Shown here piece by piece: positions 35,439-45,122 of a stretch of 64,000 nucleotides of DNA (position 1 is its first letter; the number at the start of each line of letters is the position of its first letter). Position numbers and translations under genes: made by a program. Location: assembly GCF_000463155.2 (NCBI RefSeq), contig NZ_AWFZ01000028.1:570381-634380 (forward strand), written 5' to 3'. The notes under the pieces are model-generated. The model did no database searches and was not told the origin of the DNA. It was given only the letters and a program-made list of their open reading frames with translations. Origin of the DNA: Siccibacter turicensis LMG 23730 (GTDB lineage: Bacteria > Pseudomonadota > Gammaproteobacteria > Enterobacterales > Enterobacteriaceae).

Positions 35439-35461
35439 AACATGCATATTAAATACAACTT
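35439..35461 (+). promoter_or_regulatory. NsrR-like operator upstream of hcp
   Basis: AACATGCATATTAAATACAA followed by CTT resembles the NsrR palindrome built on AAGATGCATTT and its complement, with a few mismatches. It ends 13 bp before the hcp ATG, so binding would block transcription. NsrR senses nitric oxide through a [2Fe-2S]/[4Fe-4S] cluster and represses hcp-hcr in E. coli. Confidence 0.7.
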
Positions 35462-35474
35462 ATAAGGTGTCATC

Positions 35475-37127
35475 ATGTTTTGTGTGCAATGTGAACAAAC
35501 TATCCGTACGCCAGCGGGCGATGGCTGCGCCTATGCGCAGGGTATGTGCGGCAAAACCGCCGAAACCTCCGATCTGCAGGATCTGCTGATCGCCGCGCTG
35601 CAGGGGCTTTCCGCCTGGGCAGTCAAGGCGCGGGCGTATGACATCATCGATCACGAGGTGGACAGCTTCGCGCCGCGGGCGTTTTTCTCGACGCTGACCA
35701 ACGTCAACTTCGACTCGGTGCGCATCGTCGGCTACGCGCGTCAGGCCATCTCCCTGCGTGAGCAGCTGAAAGCCCGCTGCCTGGCGGTGGACCCCGCCGC
35801 GACGGTGGATAACCCAATGGCGGCGTTACAGCTAATCAGCGACGACCTGGGTGAACTCCAGCGCCAGGCCGCGGCTTTCGCGCCCAACATCGATAAAGCC
35901 ACTATCGGCGACAATATTCTCGGCCTGCGCCTGCTGTGCCTGTACGGGCTGAAAGGGGCGGCGGCCTACATGGAACACGCCCACGTGCTGGGCCAGTACG
36001 ATAACGAGATTTATGCCCGCTACCATCAGTTCATGGCCTGGCTCGGCACCTGGCCTGCGGACATGAACGCCCTGCTTGAGTGCGCGATGGGCATCGGCCA
36101 GATGAACTTCAGCGTGATGAGCATACTGGATAACGGGGAAACCTCGCTTTACGGCCACCCGACCCCAACCCAGGTCAACGTTAAGCCGGTCGCGGGCAAA
36201 TGCATTCTGATCTCCGGCCATGACCTGAAGGATCTCTATAACCTGCTGCTGCAAACCGAAGGCACCGGGGTGAACGTTTATACCCACGGCGAGATGCTGC
36301 CGGCGCACGGTTACCCGGAACTGCGCAAGTTCAAACACCTGGTGGGGAACTACGGCAGCGGCTGGCAGAACCAGCAGACCGAGTTTGCCCGCTTCCCGGG
36401 CCCGATCGTCATGACCTCCAACTGCATCATCGACCCGCACGTCGGCAGCTACAACGACCGCATCTGGACGCGCAGCATCGTCGGCTGGCCGGGCGTCAAC
36501 CACCTTGAGGGCGATGATTTTGCCCCGGTTATTGGCCAGGCACAGCAGCTCGGCGGCTTCCCGTACAGCGAAATTGAGCACCTGATTACCGTCGGCTTTG
36601 GTCGCCAGACGCTGCTCGGCGCGGCGGATACCCTGATCGATCTGGTGAGCCGCGAGAAGCTGCGCCACATCTTCCTGGTGGGCGGCTGCGACGGCGCGCG
36701 CGGGGAGCGCAGCTACTTTACCGACTTCGCCACCAGCGTACCGGACGACTGCCTGATCCTCACCCTCGCCTGCGGTAAATACCGCTTCAACAAGCTCGAG
36801 TTCGGCGATATCGAAGGGCTGCCGCGCCTGGTGGATGCCGGTCAGTGCAACGACGCCTACTCGGCGATTATTCTGGCGGTGACGCTGGCGGAGAAACTGG
36901 GCTGCGGGGTTAACGACCTGCCGCTGAGCCTGGTGCTCTCCTGGTTCGAGCAGAAGGCGATTGTCATTCTGCTGACCCTGCTGTCGCTTGGCGTCACCAA
37001 TATCATCACCGGCCCAACGGCCCCCGGCTTCCTGACCCCGGACCTGCTGGCGGTGCTGAATGAGAAATTCGGCCTGCGTCAGGTGACCACCGTCGAGCAG
37101 GATATGCGCGAGCTGCTGAACGCGTAA
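35475..37127 (+). CDS. hcp: Hybrid-cluster protein Hcp (NO reductase / protein S-nitrosylase)
   Basis: 550 residues, E. coli length. The N-terminal motif Cys3-x2-Cys6-x11-Cys18-x6-Cys25 binds the conventional Fe-S cluster. Downstream conserved segments for the hybrid 4Fe-2O-2S cluster include [33 protein letters not shown] and [20 protein letters not shown]. Hcp reduces nitric oxide during anaerobic nitrate or nitrite metabolism. hcr follows 10 bp later. Confidence 0.97.
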   Translation: MFCVQCEQTIRTPAGDGCAYAQGMCGKTAETSDLQDLLIAALQGLSAWAVKARAYDIIDHEVDSFAPRAFFSTLTNVNFDSVRIVGYARQAISLREQLKARCLAVDPAATVDNPMAALQLISDDLGELQRQAAAFAPNIDKATIGDNILGLRLLCLYGLKGAAAYMEHAHVLGQYDNEIYARYHQFMAWLGTWPADMNALLECAMGIGQMNFSVMSILDNGETSLYGHPTPTQVNVKPVAGKCILISGHDLKDLYNLLLQTEGTGVNVYTHGEMLPAHGYPELRKFKHLVGNYGSGWQNQQTEFARFPGPIVMTSNCIIDPHVGSYNDRIWTRSIVGWPGVNHLEGDDFAPVIGQAQQLGGFPYSEIEHLITVGFGRQTLLGAADTLIDLVSREKLRHIFLVGGCDGARGERSYFTDFATSVPDDCLILTLACGKYRFNKLEFGDIEGLPRLVDAGQCNDAYSAIILAVTLAEKLGCGVNDLPLSLVLSWFEQKAIVILLTLLSLGVTNIITGPTAPGFLTPDLLAVLNEKFGLRQVTTVEQDMRELLNA

Positions 37128-37137
37128 GGAGCAAAAT

Positions 37138-38106
37138 ATGACGATGCCCTCTCCCCTCTGCCCATGGCGTATGCAGGTTCACCACATTACCCAGGAGACG
37201 CCCGACGTCTGGACGCTGGCGCTGCTGTGCCACGACCAGTACCACTGGCGCGCTGGTCAGTACGCGCTGGTGAGCATTAACAACAGCCCGGACACGCTGC
37301 GCGCCTACACCATTTCGGCCACGCCGGGCGTCAGTCCGTTTATCACCCTCACCGTGCGCCGTATCGAAAACGGTGTGGGTTCAGGGTGGCTGACCGGGCA
37401 GGTGAAGCGCGGGGATTACCTGTGGCTTTCGGACGCGCAGGGAGACTTCACCTGCGACCGCGACGATAACGACCGCTTTCTGCTGCTGGGCGCGGGCTGC
37501 GGCGTGACGCCGATTATCTCCATGCGCCGCTGGCTGGCAACATACCGCCCGGAGGCCGATGTCGCGGTGATCTATAACGTGCGTACCCCGCAGGACGTGA
37601 TCTTTGCCGACGAGTGGCGGGAGTATCCGGTCACGCTGATGGCGGAGCAGCAGGCTACCCTCGGCTTTCTGGAGGGGCGCATCAGCCGCGAGGTGCTGGC
37701 CGCGGTACCGGATATCGCCTCACGCACCGTGATGGTCTGTGGCCCGGCGCCCTATATGGACGCCGTGGAGCAGATGGCGCGGGAGCTGGGCGTCACGCGC
37801 GTCCGTAAAGAGACGTTCTTTACCCCCGCTGCCGCACCGGCGTCCGGTGGGCTGAAGTTCACCACCCTGCATCCGGCGCGTGAATTTTACGGCCCGGTGG
37901 GCACCACGCTGCTGGAGGCGCTGGAGAGCAACCGCGTGCCGGTGAATGCCGCCTGTCGCGCCGGGGTGTGTGGAAGCTGTAAAACGCGGGTGCTGTCGGG
38001 AGAATATACGGTGTCGAGCACCATGACCCTCACCGACAAAGAGATTGCCGACGGCTACGTGCTGGCCTGCTCCTGCCATCCGCAGAGTGACCTGGCGCTG
38101 GCCTAG
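37138..38106 (+). CDS. hcr: NADH oxidoreductase Hcr
   Basis: 322-residue electron donor to Hcp. N-terminal FAD/NADH ferredoxin-reductase module with RAYTISATPG (FAD) and LLLGAGCGVTPIISM (NADH). The C-terminal plant-type [2Fe-2S] domain has CRAGVCGSCKTRVLSGEY and a fourth cysteine in LACSCHP. It is translationally close to hcp (GTAAGGAGC in the gap serves as ribosome-binding site). Confidence 0.95.
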   Translation: MTMPSPLCPWRMQVHHITQETPDVWTLALLCHDQYHWRAGQYALVSINNSPDTLRAYTISATPGVSPFITLTVRRIENGVGSGWLTGQVKRGDYLWLSDAQGDFTCDRDDNDRFLLLGAGCGVTPIISMRRWLATYRPEADVAVIYNVRTPQDVIFADEWREYPVTLMAEQQATLGFLEGRISREVLAAVPDIASRTVMVCGPAPYMDAVEQMARELGVTRVRKETFFTPAAAPASGGLKFTTLHPAREFYGPVGTTLLEALESNRVPVNAACRAGVCGSCKTRVLSGEYTVSSTMTLTDKEIADGYVLACSCHPQSDLALA

Positions 38107-38132
38107 TCCTGCCGCGTCATCGGTAACAGAAC

Positions 38133-38157
38133 GGGCGGTCTTCACCGCCCTTTTTTT
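38133..38157 (+). terminator. hcp-hcr terminator
   Basis: GGGCGGT (38133-38139) / ACCGCCC (38144-38150) with loop CTTC and a seven-T run. It lies between hcr and the convergent DoxX gene. Confidence 0.92.
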
Positions 38158-38166
38158 ATTCGATGA

Positions 38167-38598
38167 CTATCGCCACTGCGCCTGACCGAGCGCGTAACGC
38201 CCGGCGCCGAGGCAGGCCACCGCCAGCGCGCCAACAAAGAAGTACATCAGGTTCTCAATTGCCCATGCCCCGGTGTTATCCAGCAGCCAGGTTTTGCCTG
38301 TCCCGACCATCAGCCAGGCGACGATCATGGTAAAAGCCAGCACCAGCGCCGCCGGACGGGTAGCGATACCGAGGATAATCAGGCACGGGGCCAGCACTTC
38401 GCCCACCAGCACGCCATAAGCGATAAATGCCGGTAGCCCCTGCGCCGTTAGCATGCCGGCGATGCCGTCCACCCCGTCGATCAGTTTATGCACCCCGTGA
38501 AACAGCATCAGACCGCCTACGGCAAGTCGTAACAAAAGCTTTCCGAAATCCTCATGCTCGAGGGTTCGGTTAAATGTGGTCAGTATATGGGTAACCAT
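38167..38598 (-). CDS. DoxX-family membrane protein
   Basis: 143 residues with four hydrophobic segments and the DoxX signature region LLLRLAVGGLMLFHGVHKLIDGVDG, similar in type to E. coli YphA. DoxX-like proteins are small inner-membrane proteins, some linked to quinone or thiosulfate redox chemistry or thiol-stress complexes, but this one's function cannot be read from sequence. It is absent from this position in E. coli K-12, where hcr is followed directly by poxB. It is convergent with hcr and divergent from poxB. Confidence 0.85.
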   Translation of the reverse strand: MVTHILTTFNRTLEHEDFGKLLLRLAVGGLMLFHGVHKLIDGVDGIAGMLTAQGLPAFIAYGVLVGEVLAPCLIILGIATRPAALVLAFTMIVAWLMVGTGKTWLLDNTGAWAIENLMYFFVGALAVACLGAGRYALGQAQWR

Positions 38599-38750
38599 CT
38601 GAATGTTTTCCTTTTGCCCAAAGATAAACGCCGGAATGCGTCACATTTCACCATCATAAAACCCCTACAAACTACGGGGCTACGCGGCGGTCTGTCACGG
38701 AAAATGAACTAAGCTTGTAAGCGTTATCACAAACAGGGTATGGAGGACCG

Positions 38751-40469
38751 ATGAAACAGACCGTTGCCGCGTATATCGCAAAAACTCTCGAACAGGCCGG
38801 CGTGAAGCGCATCTGGGGGGTGACCGGCGATTCCCTTAACGGCTTGAGCGACAGCCTCAACCGCATGGGCACGATAGACTGGATGCCGACCCGCCATGAG
38901 GAAGTGGCCGCGTTTGCCGCGGGCGCGGAAGCGCAGCTCACCGGTGAACTGGCGGTCTGCGCCGGATCCTGCGGGCCGGGCAACCTTCACCTGATCAACG
39001 GTCTGTTTGACTGCCACCGCAACCACGTGCCGGTGGTCGCCATCGCGGCGCATATCCCGTCGAGCGAAATCGGCAGCGGCTACTTCCAGGAGACGCACCC
39101 GCAGGAGCTGTTCCGCGAGTGCAGCCACTACTGTGAGCTGGTTTCCACCCCGGAGCAGATCCCGCAGGTGCTGGCTATCGCCATGCACAAAGCCATCCTC
39201 AACCGCGGGGTATCGGTGATCGTCCTGCCCGGTGACGTGGCGCTGAAGCCCGCGCCGGAAGACGCCTCCACCCACTGGTACGCCCCGTCCGCGCCGGTGG
39301 TAACCCCGAACGACGATGAACTCAAAAAGCTGGCCCAGGTGCTGCGCTACTCCAGCAACATCGCCCTGATGTGCGGCAGCGGCTGTGCCGGGGCGCACGA
39401 GGAGCTGCTTCAGTTCGCCGCCACCCTGAAGGCGCCCATCGTCCATGCCCTGCGCGGCAAAGAGCACGTCGAGTACGACAACCCGTATGACGTCGGCATG
39501 ACCGGGCTGATCGGTTTTTCATCGGGCTTCCACACCATGATGAACGCCGACACCCTGATCCTGCTCGGCACCCAGTTCCCGTACCGCGCGTTCTACCCAA
39601 ACGATGCGAAAATTATTCAGATCGATATCAACCCGGCGAGCCTGGGGTCCCACAGCAAGGTGGATATGGCGATGGTGGGCGACATCAAATCGACCCTGCG
39701 CGCCCTGCTGCCGCTGCTGGAGGAGAAAACCGACCGCCGCTTCCTTGATAAGGCGCTGGAGGACTACCGCGACGCACGCAAAGGGCTGGACGAGCTGGCC
39801 AAACCGGGCAAGGAGATGATCCACCCTCAGTATCTGGCGCAGCAGATCAGCCACTACGCCGATGAGGACGCCGTGTTTACCTGCGACGTCGGCACCCCGA
39901 CGGTGTGGGCAGCGCGCTACCTGAAGATGAACGGCAAGCGCCGCCTGATTGGGTCGTTCAACCACGGCTCGATGGCCAACGCCATGCCGCAGGCGCTCGG
40001 GGCGAAAGCCGCCGATCCGTCGCGTCAGGTGATAGCGATGTGCGGCGACGGCGGGTTCAGCATGCTGATGGGGGATTTCCTGTCGGTGGCGCAGATGAAG
40101 CTGCCGGTGAAGATCGTGGTGTTCAACAACAGCACCCTGGGCTTCGTGGCGATGGAGATGAAAGCGGGCGGCTACCTCACCGACGGTACCGAACTGGGTG
40201 ATACTAACTTTGCACGCATCGCCGAAGCCTGCGGCATCACCGGTATCCGCGTTGAGAAATCTGCCGACCTGGACAGCGCGCTGGAACGCGCCTTTGCCCA
40301 CGATGGCCCGGTACTGGTGGACGTGGTGGTCGCCAAAGATGAATTGGCCATGCCGCCGGAGATCAAACTCGAACAGGCCAAAGGGTTCAGCCTCTATATG
40401 CTGCGCGCCATCATCAACGGCCGCGGCGATGAAGTGATGGAGCTGGCGAAAACCAACTGGTTTCGGTAA
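38751..40469 (+). CDS. poxB: Pyruvate:quinone oxidoreductase PoxB
   Basis: 572 residues, E. coli length. Peripheral membrane ThDP/FAD enzyme decarboxylating pyruvate to acetate and passing electrons to ubiquinone. The ThDP motif [17 protein letters not shown] and the conserved N-terminal [18 protein letters not shown] are present. The C-terminal lipid-binding helix region ([12 protein letters not shown]) is intact. GGAGGACC precedes the ATG. In E. coli it depends on sigma S; the upstream CTAAGCTTG could be an extended -10 but I cannot confirm it. ltaE follows after 34 bp. Confidence 0.96.
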   Translation: MKQTVAAYIAKTLEQAGVKRIWGVTGDSLNGLSDSLNRMGTIDWMPTRHEEVAAFAAGAEAQLTGELAVCAGSCGPGNLHLINGLFDCHRNHVPVVAIAAHIPSSEIGSGYFQETHPQELFRECSHYCELVSTPEQIPQVLAIAMHKAILNRGVSVIVLPGDVALKPAPEDASTHWYAPSAPVVTPNDDELKKLAQVLRYSSNIALMCGSGCAGAHEELLQFAATLKAPIVHALRGKEHVEYDNPYDVGMTGLIGFSSGFHTMMNADTLILLGTQFPYRAFYPNDAKIIQIDINPASLGSHSKVDMAMVGDIKSTLRALLPLLEEKTDRRFLDKALEDYRDARKGLDELAKPGKEMIHPQYLAQQISHYADEDAVFTCDVGTPTVWAARYLKMNGKRRLIGSFNHGSMANAMPQALGAKAADPSRQVIAMCGDGGFSMLMGDFLSVAQMKLPVKIVVFNNSTLGFVAMEMKAGGYLTDGTELGDTNFARIAEACGITGIRVEKSADLDSALERAFAHDGPVLVDVVVAKDELAMPPEIKLEQAKGFSLYMLRAIINGRGDEVMELAKTNWFR

Positions 40470-40503
40470 AAAGAGGGAAACCTACTGACGATAAGGATTT
40501 CCC

Positions 40504-41505
40504 GTGATCGATTTACGCAGTGATACCGTCACCCGTCCGGGTGCCGCCATGAAAGCGGCTATGCTGGATGCCCCGGTCGGGGATGACGTCTACGGCGACG
40601 ACCCCACCGTTAACGCGCTTCAGGACTATGCCGCGGCGCTGGCCGGTAAAGAGGCCGCGCTGTTTTTGCCTACCGGCACCCAGGCGAACCTGGTGGCGCT
40701 GCTTACCCACTGCGAACGCGGCGAAGAGTATATTGTGGGCCAGCTGGCCCACAACTATCTCTATGAAGCGGGCGGTGCGGCGGTGCTGGGCAGCATTCAG
40801 CCGCAGCCCATTGACGCCAGCCGCGACGGCACGCTACCGCTGGATAAAGTGGCCGAGAAAATCAAGCCGGACGATATCCACTTCGCCCGCACCCGCCTGC
40901 TGAGCCTTGAGAACACCCATAACGGCAAAGTGCTGCCGCGTGACTATCTGCGCGACGCCTGGACCTTTACCCGCGAGCGCGGGCTCGGCCTGCACGTAGA
41001 CGGCGCGCGCATCTTTAATGCGGTGGTGGAGTACGGCTGCGAACTGAAAGACGTGGCGCAGTACTGCGATACCTTTACCATCTGCCTCTCCAAGGGGCTG
41101 GGTGCGCCGGTCGGATCGCTGCTGGTGGGCAGCGCGGCGTATATTCACCGCGCCAACCGCTGGCGCAAGATGACCGGCGGCGGCATGCGCCAGGCGGGCA
41201 TTCTGGCGGCGGCCGGGCGTTACGCGCTGGAGCACAACGTTCAGCGCCTTAAGGACGATCACGACAATGCGGCCTGGCTGGCTGCGCAGCTGCGCGAGAT
41301 CGGTGCCGACGTGCTGCGTCAGGATACCAATATGGTGTTCGTGCGTGCCCCGGAGGGCCGCGCCGCCGCGTTGGGCGAGCATATGGCGGCCAACGGCGTC
41401 CTGATTAACGCCTCGCCGGCGGTGCGTCTGGTGACGCATCTGGACGTGAACCGCGAGCAGCTGGCGCAGGTGGTCACGCACTGGCGCACCTTCCTGGCCC
41501 GTTGA
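40504..41505 (+). CDS. ltaE: Low-specificity L-threonine aldolase LtaE
   Basis: 333-residue PLP enzyme cleaving L-allo-threonine or L-threonine to glycine and acetaldehyde. It starts at a GTG (40504) with AAGGA upstream and begins MIDLRSDTVTRPGAAM. The PLP lysine is in ICLSKGLGAPVGSLLVG, and HVDGARIFNA holds the PLP-contacting Asp. It probably forms an operon with poxB. In E. coli ybjT comes next; here ybjS follows directly. Confidence 0.95.
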   Translation: MIDLRSDTVTRPGAAMKAAMLDAPVGDDVYGDDPTVNALQDYAAALAGKEAALFLPTGTQANLVALLTHCERGEEYIVGQLAHNYLYEAGGAAVLGSIQPQPIDASRDGTLPLDKVAEKIKPDDIHFARTRLLSLENTHNGKVLPRDYLRDAWTFTRERGLGLHVDGARIFNAVVEYGCELKDVAQYCDTFTICLSKGLGAPVGSLLVGSAAYIHRANRWRKMTGGGMRQAGILAAAGRYALEHNVQRLKDDHDNAAWLAAQLREIGADVLRQDTNMVFVRAPEGRAAALGEHMAANGVLINASPAVRLVTHLDVNREQLAQVVTHWRTFLAR

Positions 41506-41650
41506 GCCAACAGCGGTGCGCAACGGCGCGCCGCTCCGCTTTTTATCGCTTATCCTGCCTTTTGTTACATTTGGACCAGACAGCCCATTGCATGATTGTT
41601 GATTTCACGAAAGAATGCGCAGCGACATGTCACCACCACAGCGGGTTGTT

Positions 41651-42664
41651 ATGAAGGTACTGGTAACGGGTGCCACCAGCGGCTTAGGCCGGAACGCAGT
41701 CGAGTATTTATTAAAGCGCGGTGTTCGCGTGCGCGCCACCGGGCGCAATGAAGCGATGGGTCGTCTGCTCCAGAAGATGGGGGCGGAGTTTATCCCCGCG
41801 GATCTCACCGAGCTGGTCTCCTCGCAGGCGAAAGTCCTGCTGGCCGATATCGACACGCTGTGGCACTGCTCCAGCCTGACCTCCCCCTGGGGCAAGCAGG
41901 CGGCGTTTGATCTCGCCAACGTGCGGGCAACCCGTCGACTCGGGGAGTGGGCCGTCGCCTGGGGCGTGCGCAACGTGGTGCACATCTCCTCGCCGTCGCT
42001 CTATTTCGATTTTCATCACCACCACAACATCGACGAAAGCTTTCGCCCGCCGCGTTTCGCCAACGAGTTCGCCCGCAGCAAGGCGGCCAGCGAAGAGGTG
42101 GTGACCATGCTGGCGCAGGCTAACCCCCATACGCGCTTTACGATTTTGCGGCCGCAGAGCCTGTTTGGGCAGCACGACACGGTGTTCTTCCCGCGTCTGA
42201 TGCACCTGATGCGCCATTACGGCAACCTGCCGCTGCCGCGCGGCGGCGAGGCGGTAGTGGACATGACCTACCATGAGAATGCGGTCCATGCGATGTGGCT
42301 CGCCAGCTCCAGCGCCTGCGATGCGCTGCCCTCTGGTCGGGCCTACAACATCACCAACGGCGAGCCGCGTTCGCTGCGGAGCATCGTCCAGAAGCTGATT
42401 GACGAGCTGGCGATCCCCTGCCGCATCCGTTCCGTGCCCTACGCCATGCTCGATATGATGGCGCGCAGCATGGAGCGGCTGGCCAATAAATCCGACAAAG
42501 AGCCGGTGCTGACCCACTTCAGCGTCTCCAAGCTGCATTTCGATTTCACTCTCGACATCACCCGCGCCCGTGACGAGCTGGGCTATGAGCCGGTGGTGTC
42601 GCTGGATGAAGGGATTGAGCGCACCGCACTGTGGCTGCGGGATCACGGCACCTGGCAGCGCTAG
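41651..42664 (+). CDS. ybjS: YbjS, NAD(P)-dependent epimerase/dehydratase family protein
   Basis: 337 residues from the ATG at 41651 ([20 protein letters not shown]), E. coli length. It is an extended short-chain dehydrogenase with a Rossmann motif GATSGLG. A Tyr-x3-Lys equivalent is replaced or shifted in the region [16 protein letters not shown], so the catalytic centre is uncertain. The substrate is unknown. Upstream in-frame ATGs at 41615 and 41627 would add 12 or 8 unconserved residues. It sits directly after ltaE and before the 260-bp dispersed repeat. Confidence 0.9.
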   Translation: MKVLVTGATSGLGRNAVEYLLKRGVRVRATGRNEAMGRLLQKMGAEFIPADLTELVSSQAKVLLADIDTLWHCSSLTSPWGKQAAFDLANVRATRRLGEWAVAWGVRNVVHISSPSLYFDFHHHHNIDESFRPPRFANEFARSKAASEEVVTMLAQANPHTRFTILRPQSLFGQHDTVFFPRLMHLMRHYGNLPLPRGGEAVVDMTYHENAVHAMWLASSSACDALPSGRAYNITNGEPRSLRSIVQKLIDELAIPCRIRSVPYAMLDMMARSMERLANKSDKEPVLTHFSVSKLHFDFTLDITRARDELGYEPVVSLDEGIERTALWLRDHGTWQR

Positions 42665-42724
42665 CAATGGCGATTGCGCGACAAACGGCAGGTGTGCGAG
42701 GTGCACCCACCATAAACACACAAA

Positions 42725-42988
42725 CCGAAGCGTGGACCCGTCCGGCATCAAAACCGCCGCGCTGCAGGCGTTGAGCCCGCGCTGGCGGTCGGGAACCGCC
42801 AGAGGGCGTGAGCCCCGGGATGGGGTATCGCGACCGACCGGAGCGAGGCGCCGGAGGCAAGGGTAGCCCGCAGGGCCGGTTTTGTTGGCCGGGAGCCGGG
42901 ATTGTGAAGGGGGTGGCGGCGAACCCCCTTCACCCGTTCACGAGCGACCGTGTTTGCATGTAAGTGCGGTGCCACGGTGAACGGCACC
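42725..42988 (+). repeat. Dispersed ~260-bp repeat, copy 1
   Basis: Reads CCGAAGCGTGGACCCGTCCG at its left end. By hand alignment it matches the reverse complement of 54531-54793 with about 15 differences over the first ~195 bp, then more weakly to a shared GTGAACGG-type end. It contains a perfect 8-bp hairpin CTGGCGGT/ACCGCCAG (42782-42802). A short open frame seen in copy 2 is broken here by a TAG and a 1-bp length difference, so the repeat is not coding. It fills most of the ybjS-amiD gap. Confidence 0.85.
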
Positions 42989-43070
42989 GACACCGCCATC
43001 ACATAGACGTGCTGTAAAAAACCTCGGTTAAGCGCGGTACAACGGTGGACGGCACCGCAATCACATAGAC
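42962..43070 (+). repeat. Imperfect direct duplication next to repeat copy 1
   Basis: AAGTGCGGTGCCACGGTGAA begins a unit at 42962-43008 that recurs at 43030-43070 as AAGCGCGGTACAACGGTGGA, both ending in ATCACATAGAC or a close variant. The second unit lacks about 7 bp. The first unit overlaps the tail of the dispersed repeat. Confidence 0.7.
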
Positions 43071-43099
43071 CTTACGCCAGAACGATGGGTGCACCCCGC

Positions 43100-43930
43100 T
43101 TACCCCTGCCCACACTTCTCCAGCAACGCCTCGGCAATCGCGAGGCTTTGCGCATCGGCTACCCCGCTCCACAGCGCCGGGCGGAAATGCATCTGAAACG
43201 CCTGAATCACCCGCTTCTGCTGGGCCGGCGTCATGTCAGGCGTGACCGGATAGCCGTATCGCTCCAGCGCGTCCAGCAACAGGGCGGTATCCACCGGGCA
43301 GTAAGGGTCGCGACCGTTGAGGTAGAACGCCACGCGTGACGCCTCGGGCCAGGCGCCAACGCCCTGGGCGGCAAGCTGCTGCCACGGGAACAGCGGGCCG
43401 GGGTCATCCTTACGCTGCGGGGCGATATCGGCGTGCGCCACCACGTTCTGCGGTTTGATGTCGTAGCGGGCGATGATGTCGCGCGCCAGATCGGTGAGCA
43501 CCGCGATCTGCGGCGGGTTAAACGGCACAAACTGCTTCGCACCGTTCACCTTAATCCAGCCGCGGTTTTCCAGCTCGATGCCTATCGAGGTGTCGTTGAT
43601 GCGGTTTGCCCCGCGCCAGAAGCTGGCCCCGGCGTGCCACGCCAGTTCACGCTCCGGCACCAGCTGCCAGATAAGCGGCTTGCCGCCCTCCAGCGGAGGG
43701 GTGGCCGGGATGAGATAGTGCGAGCTGACGTGCTTGTCGGTGAGGGTCGCCAGCGAGGTATCGAAATCATCCGCGGTGTAGTGGATAACCAGCACCTTCA
43801 CACGCGGATAGGCCGCCTGCGCCTGACGGCGGGTATCGACCTTATAGCCACCCCGATCGATAACGCCTTTTTCACCTGCGCAGCCCGCCAGCAGAAGCGC
43901 CAGCGCGCAGAGCCACAGCCGCCGCTTCAT
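43100..43930 (-). CDS. amiD: AmiD, lipoprotein N-acetylmuramoyl-L-alanine amidase
   Basis: 276 residues, E. coli length. The signal peptide ends in the lipobox LLAGC with Cys17 as lipidation site; the next residue is Ala, suiting outer-membrane sorting. The Amidase_2 zinc ligands are in [11 protein letters not shown] and [18 protein letters not shown]-terminal peptidoglycan-binding helix bundle covers about residues 205-270. It cleaves muropeptides including anhydro forms. Its start overlaps the ybjQ stop by 4 bp. Confidence 0.96.
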   Translation of the reverse strand: MKRRLWLCALALLLAGCAGEKGVIDRGGYKVDTRRQAQAAYPRVKVLVIHYTADDFDTSLATLTDKHVSSHYLIPATPPLEGGKPLIWQLVPERELAWHAGASFWRGANRINDTSIGIELENRGWIKVNGAKQFVPFNPPQIAVLTDLARDIIARYDIKPQNVVAHADIAPQRKDDPGPLFPWQQLAAQGVGAWPEASRVAFYLNGRDPYCPVDTALLLDALERYGYPVTPDMTPAQQKRVIQAFQMHFRPALWSGVADAQSLAIAEALLEKCGQG

Positions 43931-44250
43931 CGCCGGGTTTTCACCGCGGTGCCGGTGATGCTGACCATCAGCATGCTGCTCTCCTTGCCGACGGTTTCGT
44001 AGTCGATATCGATCCCGACAACCGCATCGGCACCCAGCGCTTTCGCCTGTTCGCCCAGTTCGCTGAAGGCGATTTCACGGGCTTTACGCAGCTCTTTCTC
44101 GTAGGCCCCGGAGCGGCCGCCGACGATATCGCGGATGCCGGCAAAGAAGTCGCGGAAGATATTCGCCCCAAGAATGGCTTCGCCGGTCACGACGCCGCAG
44201 TACTCGGTAATCGTCTGTCCTTCAAGCGTAGGGGTAGTGGAAAATTGCAT
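43927..44250 (-). CDS. ybjQ: YbjQ, UPF0145 family protein
   Basis: 107 residues from the ATG at 44248-44250 ([17 protein letters not shown]), E. coli length. It carries the family pattern [21 protein letters not shown] and [15 protein letters not shown]. It forms small pentameric assemblies in related structures; function unknown. It is translationally coupled to amiD by an ATGA overlap. An 18-codon in-frame extension upstream is not conserved. Confidence 0.93.
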   Translation of the reverse strand: MQFSTTPTLEGQTITEYCGVVTGEAILGANIFRDFFAGIRDIVGGRSGAYEKELRKAREIAFSELGEQAKALGADAVVGIDIDYETVGKESSMLMVSITGTAVKTRR

Positions 44251-44376
44251 AAACCTCTCTCCTGCTTTGGCTATCAATGCGTTAGGGCACAATATCACAG
44301 CCACAATGGTGTGCTATACGCTATGCTGAAAAAGTCCTCTGACAAGAACCGTAGTAGACAAATAAGGAAATAAAAA

Positions 44377-44910
44377 ATGCGCCACATTGCTAAGACCTTA
44401 CTTGTGCCGTGCGCCCTGGCTCTGAGCGCCTGCACCGCCGTGACTCCCGCGTTTAAGGATATCGGCACCCGCAGCGGCCCGTGCGTTGACGGCGGCCCGG
44501 ACAGCGTGGCACAGCAGTTCTATGACTACCGTATTCAGCACCGCGGCCAGAACGCCGGGGACGTGTCGGCACTGCGCCCGTACCTGAGCGACTCCCTGTG
44601 GCAGACGCTGCAGAAAGCGAACCAGACCCATCCTGAGCAGGCGGTATTCCTGAAGGGGGATATCTTCTCCAGCCGCGCCACCACGCCCGACAGCGTTGCG
44701 GTCGCCAGCAGCTCGCGCATCCCGAACACCGACGCGCGCAATATCCCGCTGCGCATCGAACAATCTCAGGGCGACCAGCGCTGGGTGGATGAAGTGCTGA
44801 TGATTCGCGAAGGCCAGTGCTGGGTGGTGGACGACGTACGCTACCTGGGCGGCGCGGCCCATGCGCCGGCGGGCACGCTGCGCCAGTCGCTGGAAAAACG
44901 CGGCAGCTAA
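44377..44910 (+). CDS. ybjP: YbjP, predicted outer-membrane lipoprotein
   Basis: 177 residues (E. coli about 171). Signal peptide with lipobox ALSAC and lipidated Cys19. The mature part has the conserved GPCVDGGPDSVAQQFYDYRIQH and a DUF3828-like fold ending EVLMIREGQCWVVDDVRYLGG. A middle segment (about residues 75-95) differs from E. coli and accounts for the extra length. It is divergent from ybjQ; AAGGA precedes the ATG. Confidence 0.9.
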   Translation: MRHIAKTLLVPCALALSACTAVTPAFKDIGTRSGPCVDGGPDSVAQQFYDYRIQHRGQNAGDVSALRPYLSDSLWQTLQKANQTHPEQAVFLKGDIFSSRATTPDSVAVASSSRIPNTDARNIPLRIEQSQGDQRWVDEVLMIREGQCWVVDDVRYLGGAAHAPAGTLRQSLEKRGS

Positions 44911-45060
44911 GCGCGGCCGCAGCGGCGGAAGCCGCGGCCCGTAAATAGTCTGGCAATCGACCCGCATTGCCGATATTTATGCCCGCCGCCCCTCCGCCGC
45001 CACGGTTTGTGCTAGCTTTATTACTATACGTGCGTTGTTTATAGGTTTTGACGCAGAAAT

Positions 45061-45078
45061 ATTGCATAACTATTCTGC
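45061..45078 (+). promoter_or_regulatory. ARG-box-like sequence upstream of artP
   Basis: ATTGCATAACTATTCTGC matches the ArgR consensus WNTGAATWWWWATTCANW at about 12 of 16 informative positions. It ends 44 bp before the artP ATG. No convincing second box is found 21 bp away, so regulation by ArgR would be weaker than at artJ. Confidence 0.45.
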
Positions 45079-45122
45079 CAACGTTACTATTTGCGGCCTC
45101 AATAGCTATTCGACTGTTTCGC

